From: Mesocentrotus franciscanus
Lineage: Eukaryota; Echinodermata; Echinoidea; Camarodonta; Strongylocentrotidae
Length of the DNA: 64,000 nucleotides
Direction: 5' to 3'
NCBI GenBank assembly: GCA_037976565.1
Contig: CP137675.1
Coordinates: 27,967,158 to 28,031,157, forward strand
Part shown: piece after piece, positions 1 through 13,700 of the stretch
How positions within the stretch are numbered: the stretch's first letter is position 1
Layout: each line of letters starts with the position of its first letter
The notes under the pieces: model-generated
What the model was told of the DNA's origin: nothing
The model's database searches: none
What the model saw: only the letters and a program-made list of their open reading frames with translations
Translations under genes and position numbers: made by a program

Positions 1-2780
1 AACAATTTATGAATCTATATGTCCATATTTAATATTTTATTATGATGACTTCTCACTTGGAACTTGCTGAAAACTGTCCAGAAAAATGGTTAATATCATA
101 ACCATCTTCCAAGTCCATTGCTTTTATAACAAAAACGTTATAGCGCTCTAAAGTTGACACTTTGATATGAGCCAAAATGGCTAATTTTGTTCCTGTCTTC
201 TCCTTTGGATGTCTTGTCCTTAGCAACGGTATAATGTATAGTGATGTGAAAATAGAGTATATCACAGAGGGAGGTCCCCTGAACTCGTTGATACCCAAAA
301 ACCTTTTACAACATTCCATGTCTCAAGAACCTGATGTGCCCCCTGGGGAAAACCTGGGAATCTCACGGATTGGCTTTGGTTTTTAAATTAGTGGGGAAAA
401 CCCAGGCGAAATTTCCGCCAAACCCCAGTGTATATTATCGTGGGAAAGTGAACGGAGAATTGGGTGTGTGCGTGTGCGTGTGTGTGTACTATATTGAACA
501 TAATATCGGTGACGAAGCTGTTCATTATGATCATGGCCCGACTAGAGATGCCGGTATCAGGATGAACCTGAAGTAAAACTAACCTAAGGTGTTTTTTCTT
601 GCTTTTTTTTTCTTCCAGTGAGCAGGATGTGCGTGTGTTTGTATGTGTATGTGTGTGTACGTGTAAGTGTATGTGTAGATGGGCAGGGCGAGGTGGTGCC
701 AAATATGATGGGGGTGGGATGGTCAGGGGTCCTTAGGGGAGGGTTGGGTTGATGTCCCTTGAGTTGAGGCCATTTTGATGGTCGAAGGTAGGAAGATATG
801 GGAACTTTAAGTTCTCATTGTACTGTTGTATGATGGTATTTTATATTATATTGTTTCCATTCTGTCATTATTTTTAATATTATTCGGGACGTATGAGCTT
901 GTTTTTGTATTATCTATAAAATGTAATTTTGTTTTCTATGAATTTATTGAATGGAAGCACAATAAATAATATTTAAAACAAAAAAGTTTGAGTCATAATA
1001 TATTACATTATATAGTATGTTTTTATCACAATTTTATATTATTATAATATATTATAATATTGATATTATAAATAATTTCATTCATTTTCTTTCGGATCGT
1101 AATTTATGAAATGTGCATGCATTATGTTAACTGAATTATGTTATTATGTTAAAAATAATTGTATTTTGAAGAATTAATTGGATTGTTCTATATTGAATGA
1201 AATCATAATGAAATCTTACTGGAAAAAACAAACTTTGAATTCGATTTGCATGGCAACAGTGATGTAATCGGATGTGATGTTTGTGGATATTAGCGTCTAT
1301 GAGACTCTATGGAGTGGATAACAGCTGTAGTTAACGGTTCTTTATTGTGATTATACATGTTTAATATGTAGTTTGTAAAAAAATAAATCGTAACAAAAAA
1401 AATTAATGTTGTGTTTAACTTATGAGGGGCCTCATTTACAAGCACGAGTTGCTTCTTAGGGATCCTGGCCTATTATATATACTGCATTCATGATATGTAC
1501 TTTATTTTGTTTATCATGCCAAATAGATTGAATTGATCATCTATGGTACCGTGGTACAATTATCCATTAGAACATACGATGTGTGTCTAGAAGCAAAATT
1601 TAAGCGATCGGTCAAAATAATAATAATACATGAAATGAGACCTGGATTTTAATGATTTATACTCCAGAATATACTGGCTGGTGGGTTTCATAGCTTGCCC
1701 CTACACCCCGTCCCTTTCCACCCCCTCCCCCAGTGAAATAAACACAAATGAAGCCTATTTCGCCATTAAAATATATTATACAAGATTACAAAATAAACCA
1801 CTTCGCAGAACGAATGTAAGATGGAAATGGCCCGGATATAGTTGATTAAAAAAAATTATCAGGCTGGTTGCAGTCCTTTCAGTTCTTTACTCGCACGCCT
1901 ATATGAATACAGTAAACATTTTCATTATCATTATTATTTATTGTTATTATTATTTATTTATACTTTTTTTTAGGAGGGGTCTTTTTTTAATACTCTAGAA
2001 GGAAAAAAGAAAAAGTTCACACGACTTTTATCAAGATAAACAATGATGAAAGACACCAAAGGCTTGAATAATTGTAAGCTCATTTCCATAGTAATAGTAG
2101 GCCTACTAACTTTGAAAAATGTTATAGTTTTCATATCTCCCAATGTCAGCTTTGCTATGGACATGATAGAGGATCCTCTAATGTATAACGCAGTGTTTGG
2201 GATGACAAATCAGAGTATGCATGATAGCGCACCTGACTTAATATCATTTCGGCGGATCATTATTATTTATTTATTTATTTATTCATGTTTTCTTTAAAAA
2301 AAGCAATATGCTGTTCTGTTGTCTCTAATCGCATGTTAAGCGTGAATCCCAGTTATATATTTTGTATTTTTCTTCTGCCTTTCACAATCTCTCGGAAATT
2401 AGGACCAATTAATACAAAACAGATGTAAATCAGTTTAAAGAATGAGCAAATGACGTTTCTTTCGTTTAAATACTTCCTTAAGTACTTCCTCATATCGATT
2501 AAATATGGCGAAGCTAGTGGATATTTCGGATATTTTATTTAAATCATGTTTTCGATTAAAAAATTTGTTATATATCCACACACTGATCGTATTTATTTCT
2601 TTGTTTCGACCAAATGTGGAAATAATCTTGAATTGAATTGAATAATCGGTGTGCTGTGAGCTGCAAGAATATTAAACGCATAATATATAATATGTATAAA
2701 ATCTAATAATTCTTCATAACATATTTTTATCTAAATATGCCACAGTTCCCTAGTACCGGTTTTAACTGGTATGTAGCAAA
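1..2780. other. Upstream intergenic DNA
   Basis: No coding exon recognised. It contains (GT)n at about 464-487 and 622-675; a diverged copy of the foldback-2 arm at about 385-465 (shares the GTGAACGGAGAATTGG core); an AT-rich stretch ending in AATAAATAATATTTAAAACA near 960-985 that looks like a retroelement or transcript 3' end; and poly-T/ATT runs around 1925-1990. Confidence 0.5.
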
Positions 2781-2984
2781 GCACGCCGCGCACACGCGCG
2801 CGTTGCATGGCATGCCCAGCATGGTTATTCCCGCATCGTTTGTGCCAAGTTATACGATCTGTATCAATTCGTTTTTGAACGCGCTATAACGCATGTTCAT
2901 TATTACATTCGCATGCTTGTGAAACTGCTGTAACGGAATATTGCAAAGTATACATATAATTCATTCTGGCGATTCATACCCAAG
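2780..2984 (+). promoter_or_regulatory. Possible STRA6-like promoter
   Basis: A short CpG-rich patch (GCACGCCGCGCACACGCGCG, about 2782-2801) in otherwise AT-rich DNA, followed by alternating CATG/GCATGC motifs, lies just upstream of exon 1. No TATA box or initiator can be assigned. Called from position and composition only. Confidence 0.25.
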
Positions 2985-3107
2985 ATGTCGGAGTATTATG
3001 ACAATTCTGTGTCAGAGCTTGGACCTACTGCATCGGCAGAGGAAAAGCGTTGTGATTTTACATCTGGTCTTTTTAAAGTTTGGATAATAGGCAATGCAGT
3101 AGCCTCG
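2985..3107 (+). CDS. STRA6: STRA6-like exon 1 (start codon)
   Basis: Encodes 41 residues beginning MSEYYDNSVSELG. It is an acidic extracellular N terminus with one cysteine, then the start of the first hydrophobic segment (VWIIGNAVAS). The donor is TCG|GTAAGT, phase 0. The start is the first ATG in an open frame; the spacing between the acidic N terminus and TM1 fits the family. Confidence 0.85.
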
Positions 3108-6100
3108 GTAAGTTTTACTTATAATACTCAAGACATGTTTACCCAGCTGTTTTTTGAACCAGACTATATCACTACGCCCAACCCCCCAATCTTGCCCACT
3201 GTTCCTTATTAATTAAACCCCTTAAAACGAAGTAGGTAATAAACACTCCTTTTGTATCCCCTTAACCCCCTTCCTGGACCCCTCCCCCACCCCCTAGCCC
3301 CTAATCTTCCAGGCTACATGACTATGCCTTCCCTCTTTTCATCACCCTTAAACAATACTGCCCTCTGTTCATTAATAATAAAACCCTTAAAACAAGTAGG
3401 TAATATACACTCCTTTATATCCCTTACCCCGACCCCCTCCCGAGCCCCTAATCATCCAGACTACATCACTACGCCCAACCCCCAATCTTGCCCACTGTTC
3501 CTTATTAATTAAACCCCTTAAAACGAAGTAGGTAATAAACACTCCTTTTTATCCCCTTAACGCCCCTTCCGGACACCTCCCCCACCACCCCCACCACTCT
3601 AGCCCCTAATCATCCAGGCTACATGACTATGCCTTCCCTCTTTTCATCACCCTTAAACAATACTGCCCTCTGTTCATTAATAATAAAAAAACCCTTAGAT
3701 TCAATAACCAGTGTGTCACTTTAAAATCCGCCTGTGCGCGCCCATGTGCACGGCCGTATGACACAACGTACGTATTATATGCATGTAGAGCTGTTAACTG
3801 AAGTTAGAAACCCAAAATAATAAAACACACTAAAGTATAGGATAACCGAACTCGCCCATGTGCACGGCCGTATGACACAACGTATGTATTATATGCATGT
3901 AGAGCTGTTAACTGAAGTTAGAAACCCAAAATAATAAAACACACTAAAGTATAGGATAACCGAACTTTCAACTTTGTTTGGGTGACATTTCCGAGCATCC
4001 GAATGCTTCCGAAGACGTTGCTTCCAAGACCTATGATGCCGAAGATGACGTTCTGTGTGACGTCACAGGTCTACTAAATAAAATAATAAAATTCACTTTT
4101 GGCTCAGATATATACTGTTTCGTATGTTTTTCAGCGTTTTAACCCTCTTGAAACCATTCTAAGGCGTTCCATGCGATACAATGTCAAAATGTTGGCTACA
4201 ACATACATATCTGGGGCATTTTAGGTCATTACCTGGTATTTTACTACGAAAGTAATTAAGAGTGTTCCGTTAAAGCCCTAGTCGTGTGGTGCGCCACCTA
4301 CCGGTGGTTCCGGGAACATTGCGTCCAGGGAGGCCTCATCAGCATCAATGCTGTTCTTTCTGAGGGCCCTGCAATTATCAGTTCCCCAGCAATGACCAGG
4401 TACCCATTTACACCAGGGTGGAGAGTGGCAAATGTGGATTAGTAATAAAAAAAAGAATAGTAATTTTGGTCTTGTTTTACCCAAGGTAGGCTCGGTAGCC
4501 ATTTTAGTTTGAAAACCGCTCTTCAAACCGTCCCTGAAATTATTGTCACCCATACATTGCTAGGTATCCGGTTCATACACATGGATCGAGAGGGAATAAT
4601 GTGGGCAAAACACCTTTTCCAAGGATGTAAGCACCAAGCAAGGATCGATCGAATCTGGGACATCTCGCATGAGAGATATACCTCACTGCTTCCACATATA
4701 ATGCATAACGTCTCCCTTTTCCTCCTCTTCCTCCGGTAATTTTCATTCTTTTCTTTTTTTTTCATATATATTTTCACTATATTGTATTTTATTGATTTGA
4801 TTTTTTGATTTTAATTATTTTATTTCTCACGCAAAACATAATACAATGAATATGTATATTACAAAGAAATAAACAATGAAACGACAAATATAATAACAAT
4901 TGCACGAGAAAAGAGGAACTAACTAGAAGCAGAGCTTGTTAAAGTATTAGTTCCTCAGATGCTGCTTTACAATATATTTTGAACAAAGTATACTTAGAAA
5001 ATCAATGAATTGAAAAATATGTAGCAAAGAAATTATGAATTTTGGGGGAATTATTAAAAAAGGAGGAAAAAATTGAAGGAAAATAGTAGAAGGCAAAAAG
5101 AAAGAAAGATAGAAAAGGAAAATGAATGATTGCAGAAGCTCTAGAAAAAGGAGGTTAGATCAGCAGAATGAGGGAGAAAGGGATTGAGTCGAGGGTCAAA
5201 CAAACCGAGATTCATTTATAGCGGCGTATCAGCAATGTCAACCAGGGGCGGATCCAGCCAGCGGCAAGGGAGGGGTCCTAAAAAGGGGCCCACTTCGTGC
5301 GCAAATTTGAAAATCGTGCCGGTCGATTTTTCGCTCAGTGGGGGGTAGTGAGCAAAAAAAAAAAAATTGGCACCCGAAAAAAAAGGGTAATTTTTTCCAC
5401 CGCCACCCCACCCCCCCTTGGGCGCCAGGGGTAGTGAGCACAATTTTTTTGTTGGCACCCGAAATTTTTTTTTTCCCTCCGGGATGGGTAATTTTTTTTC
5501 CACCACCACCTCCCCCTTGGGCGCCAGGGGAGGGGGCCCAACTTCTTTTTTCCAAAAGGGTGTTTTTACCTGTTTTTTTTTCTAGGGGAGGGCCCGGGCC
5601 TCCTCCCCCCCTGGATCCTCCACTGATGTCAACAATGCAGCTGACCGGCGACGGCACATACATTCATACATATGTGTTTAAAAATCTAATTTTGTTAGCT
5701 TTTTTTAATGTGTATAGACTGGTAATTTGTTTAAGAGATGGATCTATGTTACTATATAGTATTCCAAAAAACTGGACCGGTGTGAATAATTTTTTTTTGT
5801 GCGAAAGCTGTTCTCATTCGAGGAGTGTGGAAGTGGTTCGACTGTACCATTCGGCGTACCCCTATCCTCGCCACCTTTCTCATATGGTAACGCAAATTTC
5901 TGAAAAGGAAATATTAATAGAATGATAATAATTCGATCAATTTTTATAGCGCACCTAGTATTACACAAATATTCTCTACTGCGCTGTGATGAAACAAAAC
6001 TCCTTACAGTAATAATAGAGTAATGATAAATGCTCTTGTGAATTTAAAATTGTACGAAATTGACCTCGTAGCTGTTGTGGTCGGACGAGGTGTCGTGCAC

Positions 6101-7764
6101 CATCCACATGATTGATGATCAAGATGAAAATGATGATTATTAATATATGTACTTTCATTATTATCATTATTAATATTATTACTAGCAGGGCCCGTGGAAA
6201 ATCCACGGGATTCTAGGGATGGTGGGAGGGGGGTTGTAAATAGATATGTGCTAGCGATTTTTTTTTTTTTAATTTAAAATATTAAGATATATAGATGATA
6301 TTATTTCTCTTCATTGTATAGGCCTACTTTTTATCATTTTATATTTTTTCTTCTTCTTTTCATTAATATTTTACTCGTTAGAATTAATACCAACCTTTTG
6401 TTTGCTGTCCCATGTATCGTTTTTAATTTTTTTTAAAAATCTGTATCATGTAATAAAACTTGAAAATTGGAAGAAAACAGTGAAATCAATAATTTATAAT
6501 TAAAATTGATGCAAATATTTTAGACTTTTTACTCTCGTTTTCACTTTCGTTATTTACGATTATTGTCGTCACTTCGTTCCTATTATTCTCACTATCCCTT
6601 TCCCGGATCCTCACTCTCGTTATCTATACGAATATTGTTCTCATGCACTTCACTCCCATTATCATTTTGGTTATTTTCACATATTGCTAAGTTAATTTAG
6701 TCCTACAATGAAATAATATACAAATATACAAATATACAATGACACTCGAAGTGACTCGAGGATCTAGCTAAAACTATTCGCATCGAAGGAACATCAAATC
6801 GTATCATATTCTCCCGAGATGCCGTGGACGAGTGGATATGTCACCGGACTGTGGATCACAAGGTCCGCGGTTCAAGTCCCACCGCGGCACTAATGTCCTT
6901 TGGCAAGACATTGATCTACATTTGCCATTCTCCACCCAGGTGTTAAATGGGTACCCGGTAGGATGTGAAAGTTAATGTGGTTTGATTAGCAAGTGGCGCT
7001 TGTAAAATGGCGACTGGCTGGAATGCTCCCCAGGGAGTGGAGAATGTTCATACATTGTGTGCGAGTTAGTATTAATCCGATGACCGGGGTAATAATATAT
7101 ATCTGTTAAGCGCATTGAGAGGGCCTGCGGTCCTGAAATGCGCTATATAAGGACGAACTATTATTATTATTATTATCGCGGCCCGAGAGAGAACAGTACC
7201 ATTGATGTTTCTGAGTGCGAATAGTTTTAGCTTGTTCCGAGAATGAGTCATTGTATATTTGTTTTATATCCCTTCCACCTGTAGGCCTATCATTCATTGG
7301 ACACTTATGTAATAGCATGTACCGTACTCACATTCACATCACATTCAATAAAGAAATAAAACTTAAAAGAAAATAACAATTGCACGGCTCAAAAATGATG
7401 AAACATTGAGGGATCTAAATACACGATATACAGGTACAGCAGTAAATTGCATGGAGTGAGCGCCGTGACTGGCCTGACACCGCGGGGGTTGGCCGTGCGG
7501 AGGCATTTGAAATTACGTAAGCTCGCTGAATTTACCTTCTCGTCAGTTATATGGTCTCGACAATTACAATCTATTTGCGTTATTATTGTTGTGATTTTAA
7601 TGTAGTTATCATGAAAAGATCAATAAAGCAGAAGCTTGGACTTTGATTATGTTGGCATGGTTCACAGAATTTGTATAAATATTTTCAAAGTAAAGATTTT
7701 ACGCGAAAAATCGGACGATATGTGCCAATATATTATTATCATTATTCCTATTGCTATAATTGTA

Positions 7765-7799
<35 letters not shown>

Positions 7800-10700
7800 C
7801 ATTATTATTATTATTATTGTTATTATTATTGCTGTTATCATATTTGTTACCAAACAACATCAAATATTATTTTCTACTACAGATTGTCCTGATCATCTTT
7901 CTGACTTGTTTCCATTATGGGGAGAGGTGTGGGGATGTTAGGCGAAGACAGCGCCCACGTCTTGTCTAGTAAGTCAAAAAGTTGTACGCCACTACATCAC
8001 ATAGACATTATCAATTCAGCTAATTTGAAGAGCCCATACCGATAGTAATTGCAACTTTCAAAAATTCGTAACCTTTTTACTAGTTTTTTGTCCGATTTCA
8101 TTCAAACTTTCATCAATATGCTTCTCTGATTTTTCTGCTTTATTCTAGACAAAAAAAAAAACACTAAATTAACTATTCTCATAACGTTGTAATAAAAATA
8201 ATATCCTAAAAATATATATCAAGATATCTCTGTCAATATATCTATATGTCAATCAATCCATATCTTTCCCTTGAAAACCCTGAAAAGAACATCTCAACCA
8301 CCCGTAGCAGTAATTACCACCACTCGATTACCACCCGCCCCCACAAACACGCATACACCCAATTCTCCGTTCACTTTCACCGTTAAATACACAGGCGTTT
8401 GGCGGGAATTTTGTCCGTGGAATTCCCCGGTTTGCGTCGCTATTGGAAGGACAGTGGTGGATCCAGGGAGGGGGCCCGGGGGGCCTCCCCTAGCAAAAAA
8501 AAACAGGTAAAAACACCCTTTTTTGAACAAAATAGAAGATGGGCCCCCTCCCCTAGTGCCCAAGGGGTGCCAAAAAATTGTGCTCACTACCCCCACTGAG
8601 CGAAAAATCGGCCGGCACGATTTTCAAATTTTCGCACGAAGTGGGCCCCTTTTTAGGCCCCCTCCCTTGCCGCCGGCTGGATCCGCCCCTGTGGAAGGGT
8701 GTGTTGTTATGAAATGTAGGCCCTATAATGACAGCTATATTATAATGACATAACAATTTGCATAATGAACTATAAACACAATTTGAATTTTATGTGTTCC
8801 GTGGAGAAACACTTTAAGAGTTTAAAATTTGGATAATAATGTAATCCCACCAAAACGCATATAATCTGCACAAAGTAGCATTTTTTGAAGATGGGTGCCA
8901 GTCTTTTGATACAAATGGTTCACAATTGCAACAACGTTTTATAATAACACATCCTTCCAATAGCGAGGCAAACCGGGGAATTCCACGGACAAAATTCCCG
9001 CCAAACGCCTGCGTATTTAACGGTGAGAGTGAACGGAGAATTGGTTGTGTCCGTGTTTGTGGGGACGCGGACGGTGGTACTCAAGTGGTGGTAATTACTG
9101 CTACGGGTGGTTGAGAAGTTCCTTTTCATGGTTTTTAAGGGAACGGTATGGATTGATTGACATATTGATAGATTGACAGAGATATCTTGATTTATATTTT
9201 TAGGATATTTAAAGAATACTCAGTCAGGGGCAATAAAAATAAAGTGGGTATTTTGATTGCTTTTTATTTTAATGGGCAGGAATTTCTATTTAGTATGTAT
9301 AAACCATAACCGCACGTGGTTCCACTCGCCTTAAAAGCCAGACGTGTTCAGAGTGGCGACGTCTGGCTATCGATCAGCCTCTGAACCCAAAACTAAACCA
9401 CCTCCAGAGGTGGTTTAGTTTTGTCTACCCACATACAGTGGCGCGGATCCAGGATCTTCCAATAGGGGAGGGGGCGGAAAATTGAAAATCGCGCTGACCG
9501 TTATTTTCGCTCAACGTGGTGGGGGGGGGTAGTGAGCACTCAAAACAAAATCGTTTTATTTTATTCTTTTACTCAACACCCCCTCCCCCCTTGAGCAAAA
9601 AAGAGAAAAAGGTACATTTTTTAAAACCTTTTTTCTTCTGGCCAGAGGTGGGAACCTTTTTTTTTAAATTTCTTGTTGGCAGGGGGGATCCGCGCCTGCC
9701 CACATACACTCGTTTCTTCACTTTTCATTTTTTTGTTAAATCTCAATTCCGTGCTTTAAATTCCAAAGTTTTCATTCTCCATCAAAGCGGCACACAATAC
9801 ATCTCACCAAAGCTACACGTCAGCTTCTATTCCACTACTGGTTTCGTCTGTAAATCACACATGATGTCGATATATCAAAATGTTGATGTTGATGATGATG
9901 ATGATGATAGAAGTACTAATGAATATAAAGATAATAATAATAATAATAATACAAATCATAATAATATTGATATTTATAGGAATTATAATGATATGTTTTT
10001 AAAGTTGTTGTTGTCGTTATTGTTGTTGTTGTTGATGTTATAGTTATCTCGGTTATATTTTGTCAGCCCTGTGAACTTCCTGAGGAATTATGATCATCGT
10101 CTGGCCTATTTGCTCTCCTTCATCGCCATGAGTGGTATCGTTTTTGAGTTTTTTATCAAGGGAACCCCCAAACTAAGTGGAATAATAGACCCGATTGCTC
10201 AAGGTAAGATCCCACCGCGGCATTAAAGCTCTTTGGCAAGACATTTTATCTACATTTGCCATTCTCCACCCAGGTGTCAATTTGCTACCGGTAGGAAGGT
10301 ATTCGTTGAATGCTGTGAGCACCGACGTCGGTAGCCTCGCAGAGTCGGGGTAATATTGGAGTACCTTGAGCAGGTTCTAGGACAATTACCCCTGGACAAT
10401 TACCCCCTCAAAAAAAAAAAAATTACCCCTAGGACGACCAGCCCCCCTGAAAATTACACCCTTACACCTTTTCCGGGGGTGACTGTCCAGGGGGGTATTA
10501 TCCTGAAAAAAATATATTGTTATTGTTATTAGCCTTCTATCATTATCATTATTATTATCATTATTATTATTTTTTGAATTATTATTATTCGTAGTAGTAG
10601 TTGTAGTAGTAGTATAACTACTACTAATATTATTATTAGTAGTAGTGATTATTATCATTAGTTATTATTATTTGTGTAACGATTGTATTCAATGGCGTAG

Positions 10701-13700
10701 CGTGCTTCTGCTCATTGAGGGAAGTGGGAGGGTAGGAGGATTTTTTCCCACACATGCTTCAGGGACAGTTGTTCCGGTCTTTATTTCGCAGGGGAAAAGT
10801 GTTTATAATGTCAAACTAACATACCTTAATGCATTTTAAATAACAATCATGAAATCATAGGTTATTTGAGTCTCTCAATGACAAATTCGATATAACACTT
10901 ACAAGGGCATGGGCAAGTTTTGCAGTGCAAGTTATTTAAATACAGCCATTGAAGTTTTTTAATAAAGTCGAGATTTTTATTTGTTTTGGCTCCAAAACAG
11001 AAAATAAAGTCGGTTGACCTTTGGAGACCTGGCTCATACATTATAATTTAAATCCGGATAGATCTCTGATGATATTTCATTTCATTTCATTTATTTATGT
11101 TTTACTCACTGACGGTGCATATTTGTAAGAAAAATAAGTTGGTCAAATTAACAGCGTTTGTAGTGTTTCATTTCCAAGTATTGAATTCAATTCTTCGATA
11201 GACTTAAATATTGATTTTAAACTTAGCTTAAATTAAATTTGACGTTTTTCTTTCTTTCTTTCTTGATTTCTTTCTCTCTTTGTTACTTTCCGTCTTTCAT
11301 TTTTCGTTTCTCTTATCCACAGCCTTTGTGTTTGAGATATTGAAATATATTTCGGTTTGCTTGGTCGGTCTTTCTTTCTACCCGTTCCCGCTTTGCGTCT
11401 CCTTTGACAATATTGCAATGAATGTGATTGGAATTACGTATACCACCAACTGGTAAGTCTACATTCATTTAAAGGAGGGGGGCTACCATGATATAAGGTT
11501 GGTTTAAATAGTAGCAGAAAAATGAGAGGACCAGGTCAGTGAAAGTTTCCGCAAAAAAATAATAATAATGCATATTTGGAGTTGCGATCAATCAAACACA
11601 CAATTGGCAACTCTATGACGTACCTTTCAAGGTCCCCTCCCATTTGCTCGGTACTAAAACGAATCAAAATGTTTTGCAGACATACATGCACTCTTAATAT
11701 AATTATTGCAAATAGAATTCTATACAAATATTATTTGGAAAAATCTATTCCATCATCAATAACTTTTTTTTTACTTTCAAGAGAAAGAAAGATATAATGA
11801 AAGAAAGGACGAAAGACACAAATATGACAATTAATAGAGAAAAACGCTTTATGAGGCATGGGGGAGTCCACCATGAAATCAAATTGATACTGATAGATAG
11901 GACAAGATACGGGTCATTGAAAACCTGAGAGAATTTCTAAAAGAATGTTCCTGTTATGAATTTTCATTTCAGTCTCTAAATGAGTTTATTTTCTTCTTAT
12001 CAGCAATATCTTTACATGCTAAACAAATAATTTAAAAAAAATGTATAGATATATTCAGTGAGCCAATATTTACGCTTAATTCAGTATTTGATTACAATTA
12101 GATTCATCTATATATATAACTTTCCAAGTTTGTGTAGTATTTTTTTTATTGCTACTTATGTTTTGTAAAAAATATATCAATATACCATGTAAATGGAGTG
12201 ATCCTGATAAATACAAATACAAATACAATATGTTTTGATAAATTCATTAAAACTATAGAGTCTGACCTGAAACTACTTGTCAGTATTTTGACCTTGTCGT
12301 TGTTAAGAGGTATCACGTTAATGAGAAAGTATGGTACAGCAATTTAATTTCCTTATTAATTTGGAAATGAAGTGTTTCTTGTATTATCTTTATACAGGTT
12401 GGCCTTTACTATCTCCAAATTCATCACATGTCCATTCGGGGTGAGACAATCGATGCAACCTATTAAGGACAACTACAGGCAGTGGATTAGAATTGGTCTA
12501 GCCGTTGATGGGGGCACTGGTTGTCACGGTGCAGGTGGTGTGGGGGAGGGGGGGGGATGGTCACGACAACATTTTCTATTTGGATGAGATGTGAGAGAAC
12601 AAGGGCAAGTAAGGGGCGGGATGGGGGGTATTTATCTTCTTTCACTTTGCCTTCAACCATAATCACTCCCATTTTTCTCTGCCCCAATTTTCTTTTCTTT
12701 TTTTCGTCATTTGATGGGACGCGCCCCATACCCCTTGTTCCTCAGTTACTGATTAGAAGATTGGATTAAAGGAAAGAGAAAACAAGAGGTGGGGGAGGGA
12801 GGGAGGGACGAATAAGAATGCATCTTATTAAAATGAAGTGGATAAATAGGACATCTATTTGATGGTGTTGTGGTCGAGTGGATACGTCGCCGGACTGTCG
12901 ATCACAAGGTCCGCGGTTCGAGTCCCGCCGCTGCACTAATGTCCTTTGGCAAGACATTGATCTACATTTGCCACACTCCTGCCAGGTGAAGTAAATGGGT
13001 ACCTGGTAGGAATATATTCCTTGAAACGCAGCGCGCGTAACAGCTGCACTGCTAAAGCCAGTGTAATTATGCTGCATTATTGTAGAGCGCTTAGAGACTT
13101 CTGATAAAGTAAGTGTTGGGCGCTATATAAGCACTATAATTATTTATTTATCTACCATTGTGTAGAGTAATATTTGTTTTTATTGATACGTGCGTCTATA
13201 GGCAGGTGACACAACGTTTTTTTCAACTAGAGGGGAGAAAGAACTTTTCCCTCTTCTACTCTAATTTTAGCCACTTTCTTGGCCTTTAAAGGGCTAGATG
13301 TATTTAATTTAAACCCAAAGGCCAGTATTATACTTTAAAAATCTAACCCGGTCGTCGCTGGGTTTCAGATTTTGTCCAAAATCACACTTAAAAAGATTAA
13401 CCAAAAATGATACATAGTCTAAAACTAACTTTTCCCTTAGTAAATACGTGCGGTGAGCGCGCGCGTGCATATGCACTCAAAGGTAAAATATTAAAAACCG
13501 ACCAGAATCTGGGCCCTATTACATAAAACTTTTTAAGAACAATTAATGCTAAATTTTCTATGACAAAATTGCTCTCAACCAATCAAATGCCACGATTTCA
13601 GTACTTTATAGCAGTAATTGAAATTTTGTATTGATAACAAGTTTTATGAAACAGGGCTCTGGTCTTGGTGGTTAGGCTGAATGAGTGGAATAACAAGATT

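Noticed and set aside
3165..3966. CRISPR-like array
   Set aside because: Units are long contiguous tandem repeats without unique spacers, in an animal intron.
5238..5925. Frames of 141 and 195 codons rich in Pro, Phe and Lys
   Set aside because: They lie over a hAT MITE with homopolymer runs and start and stop without regard to its ends.
6831..6891. Possible tRNA gene
   Set aside because: A and B boxes are present, but it is the head of a SINE with body and tail repeated elsewhere, and it lacks a good acceptor stem.
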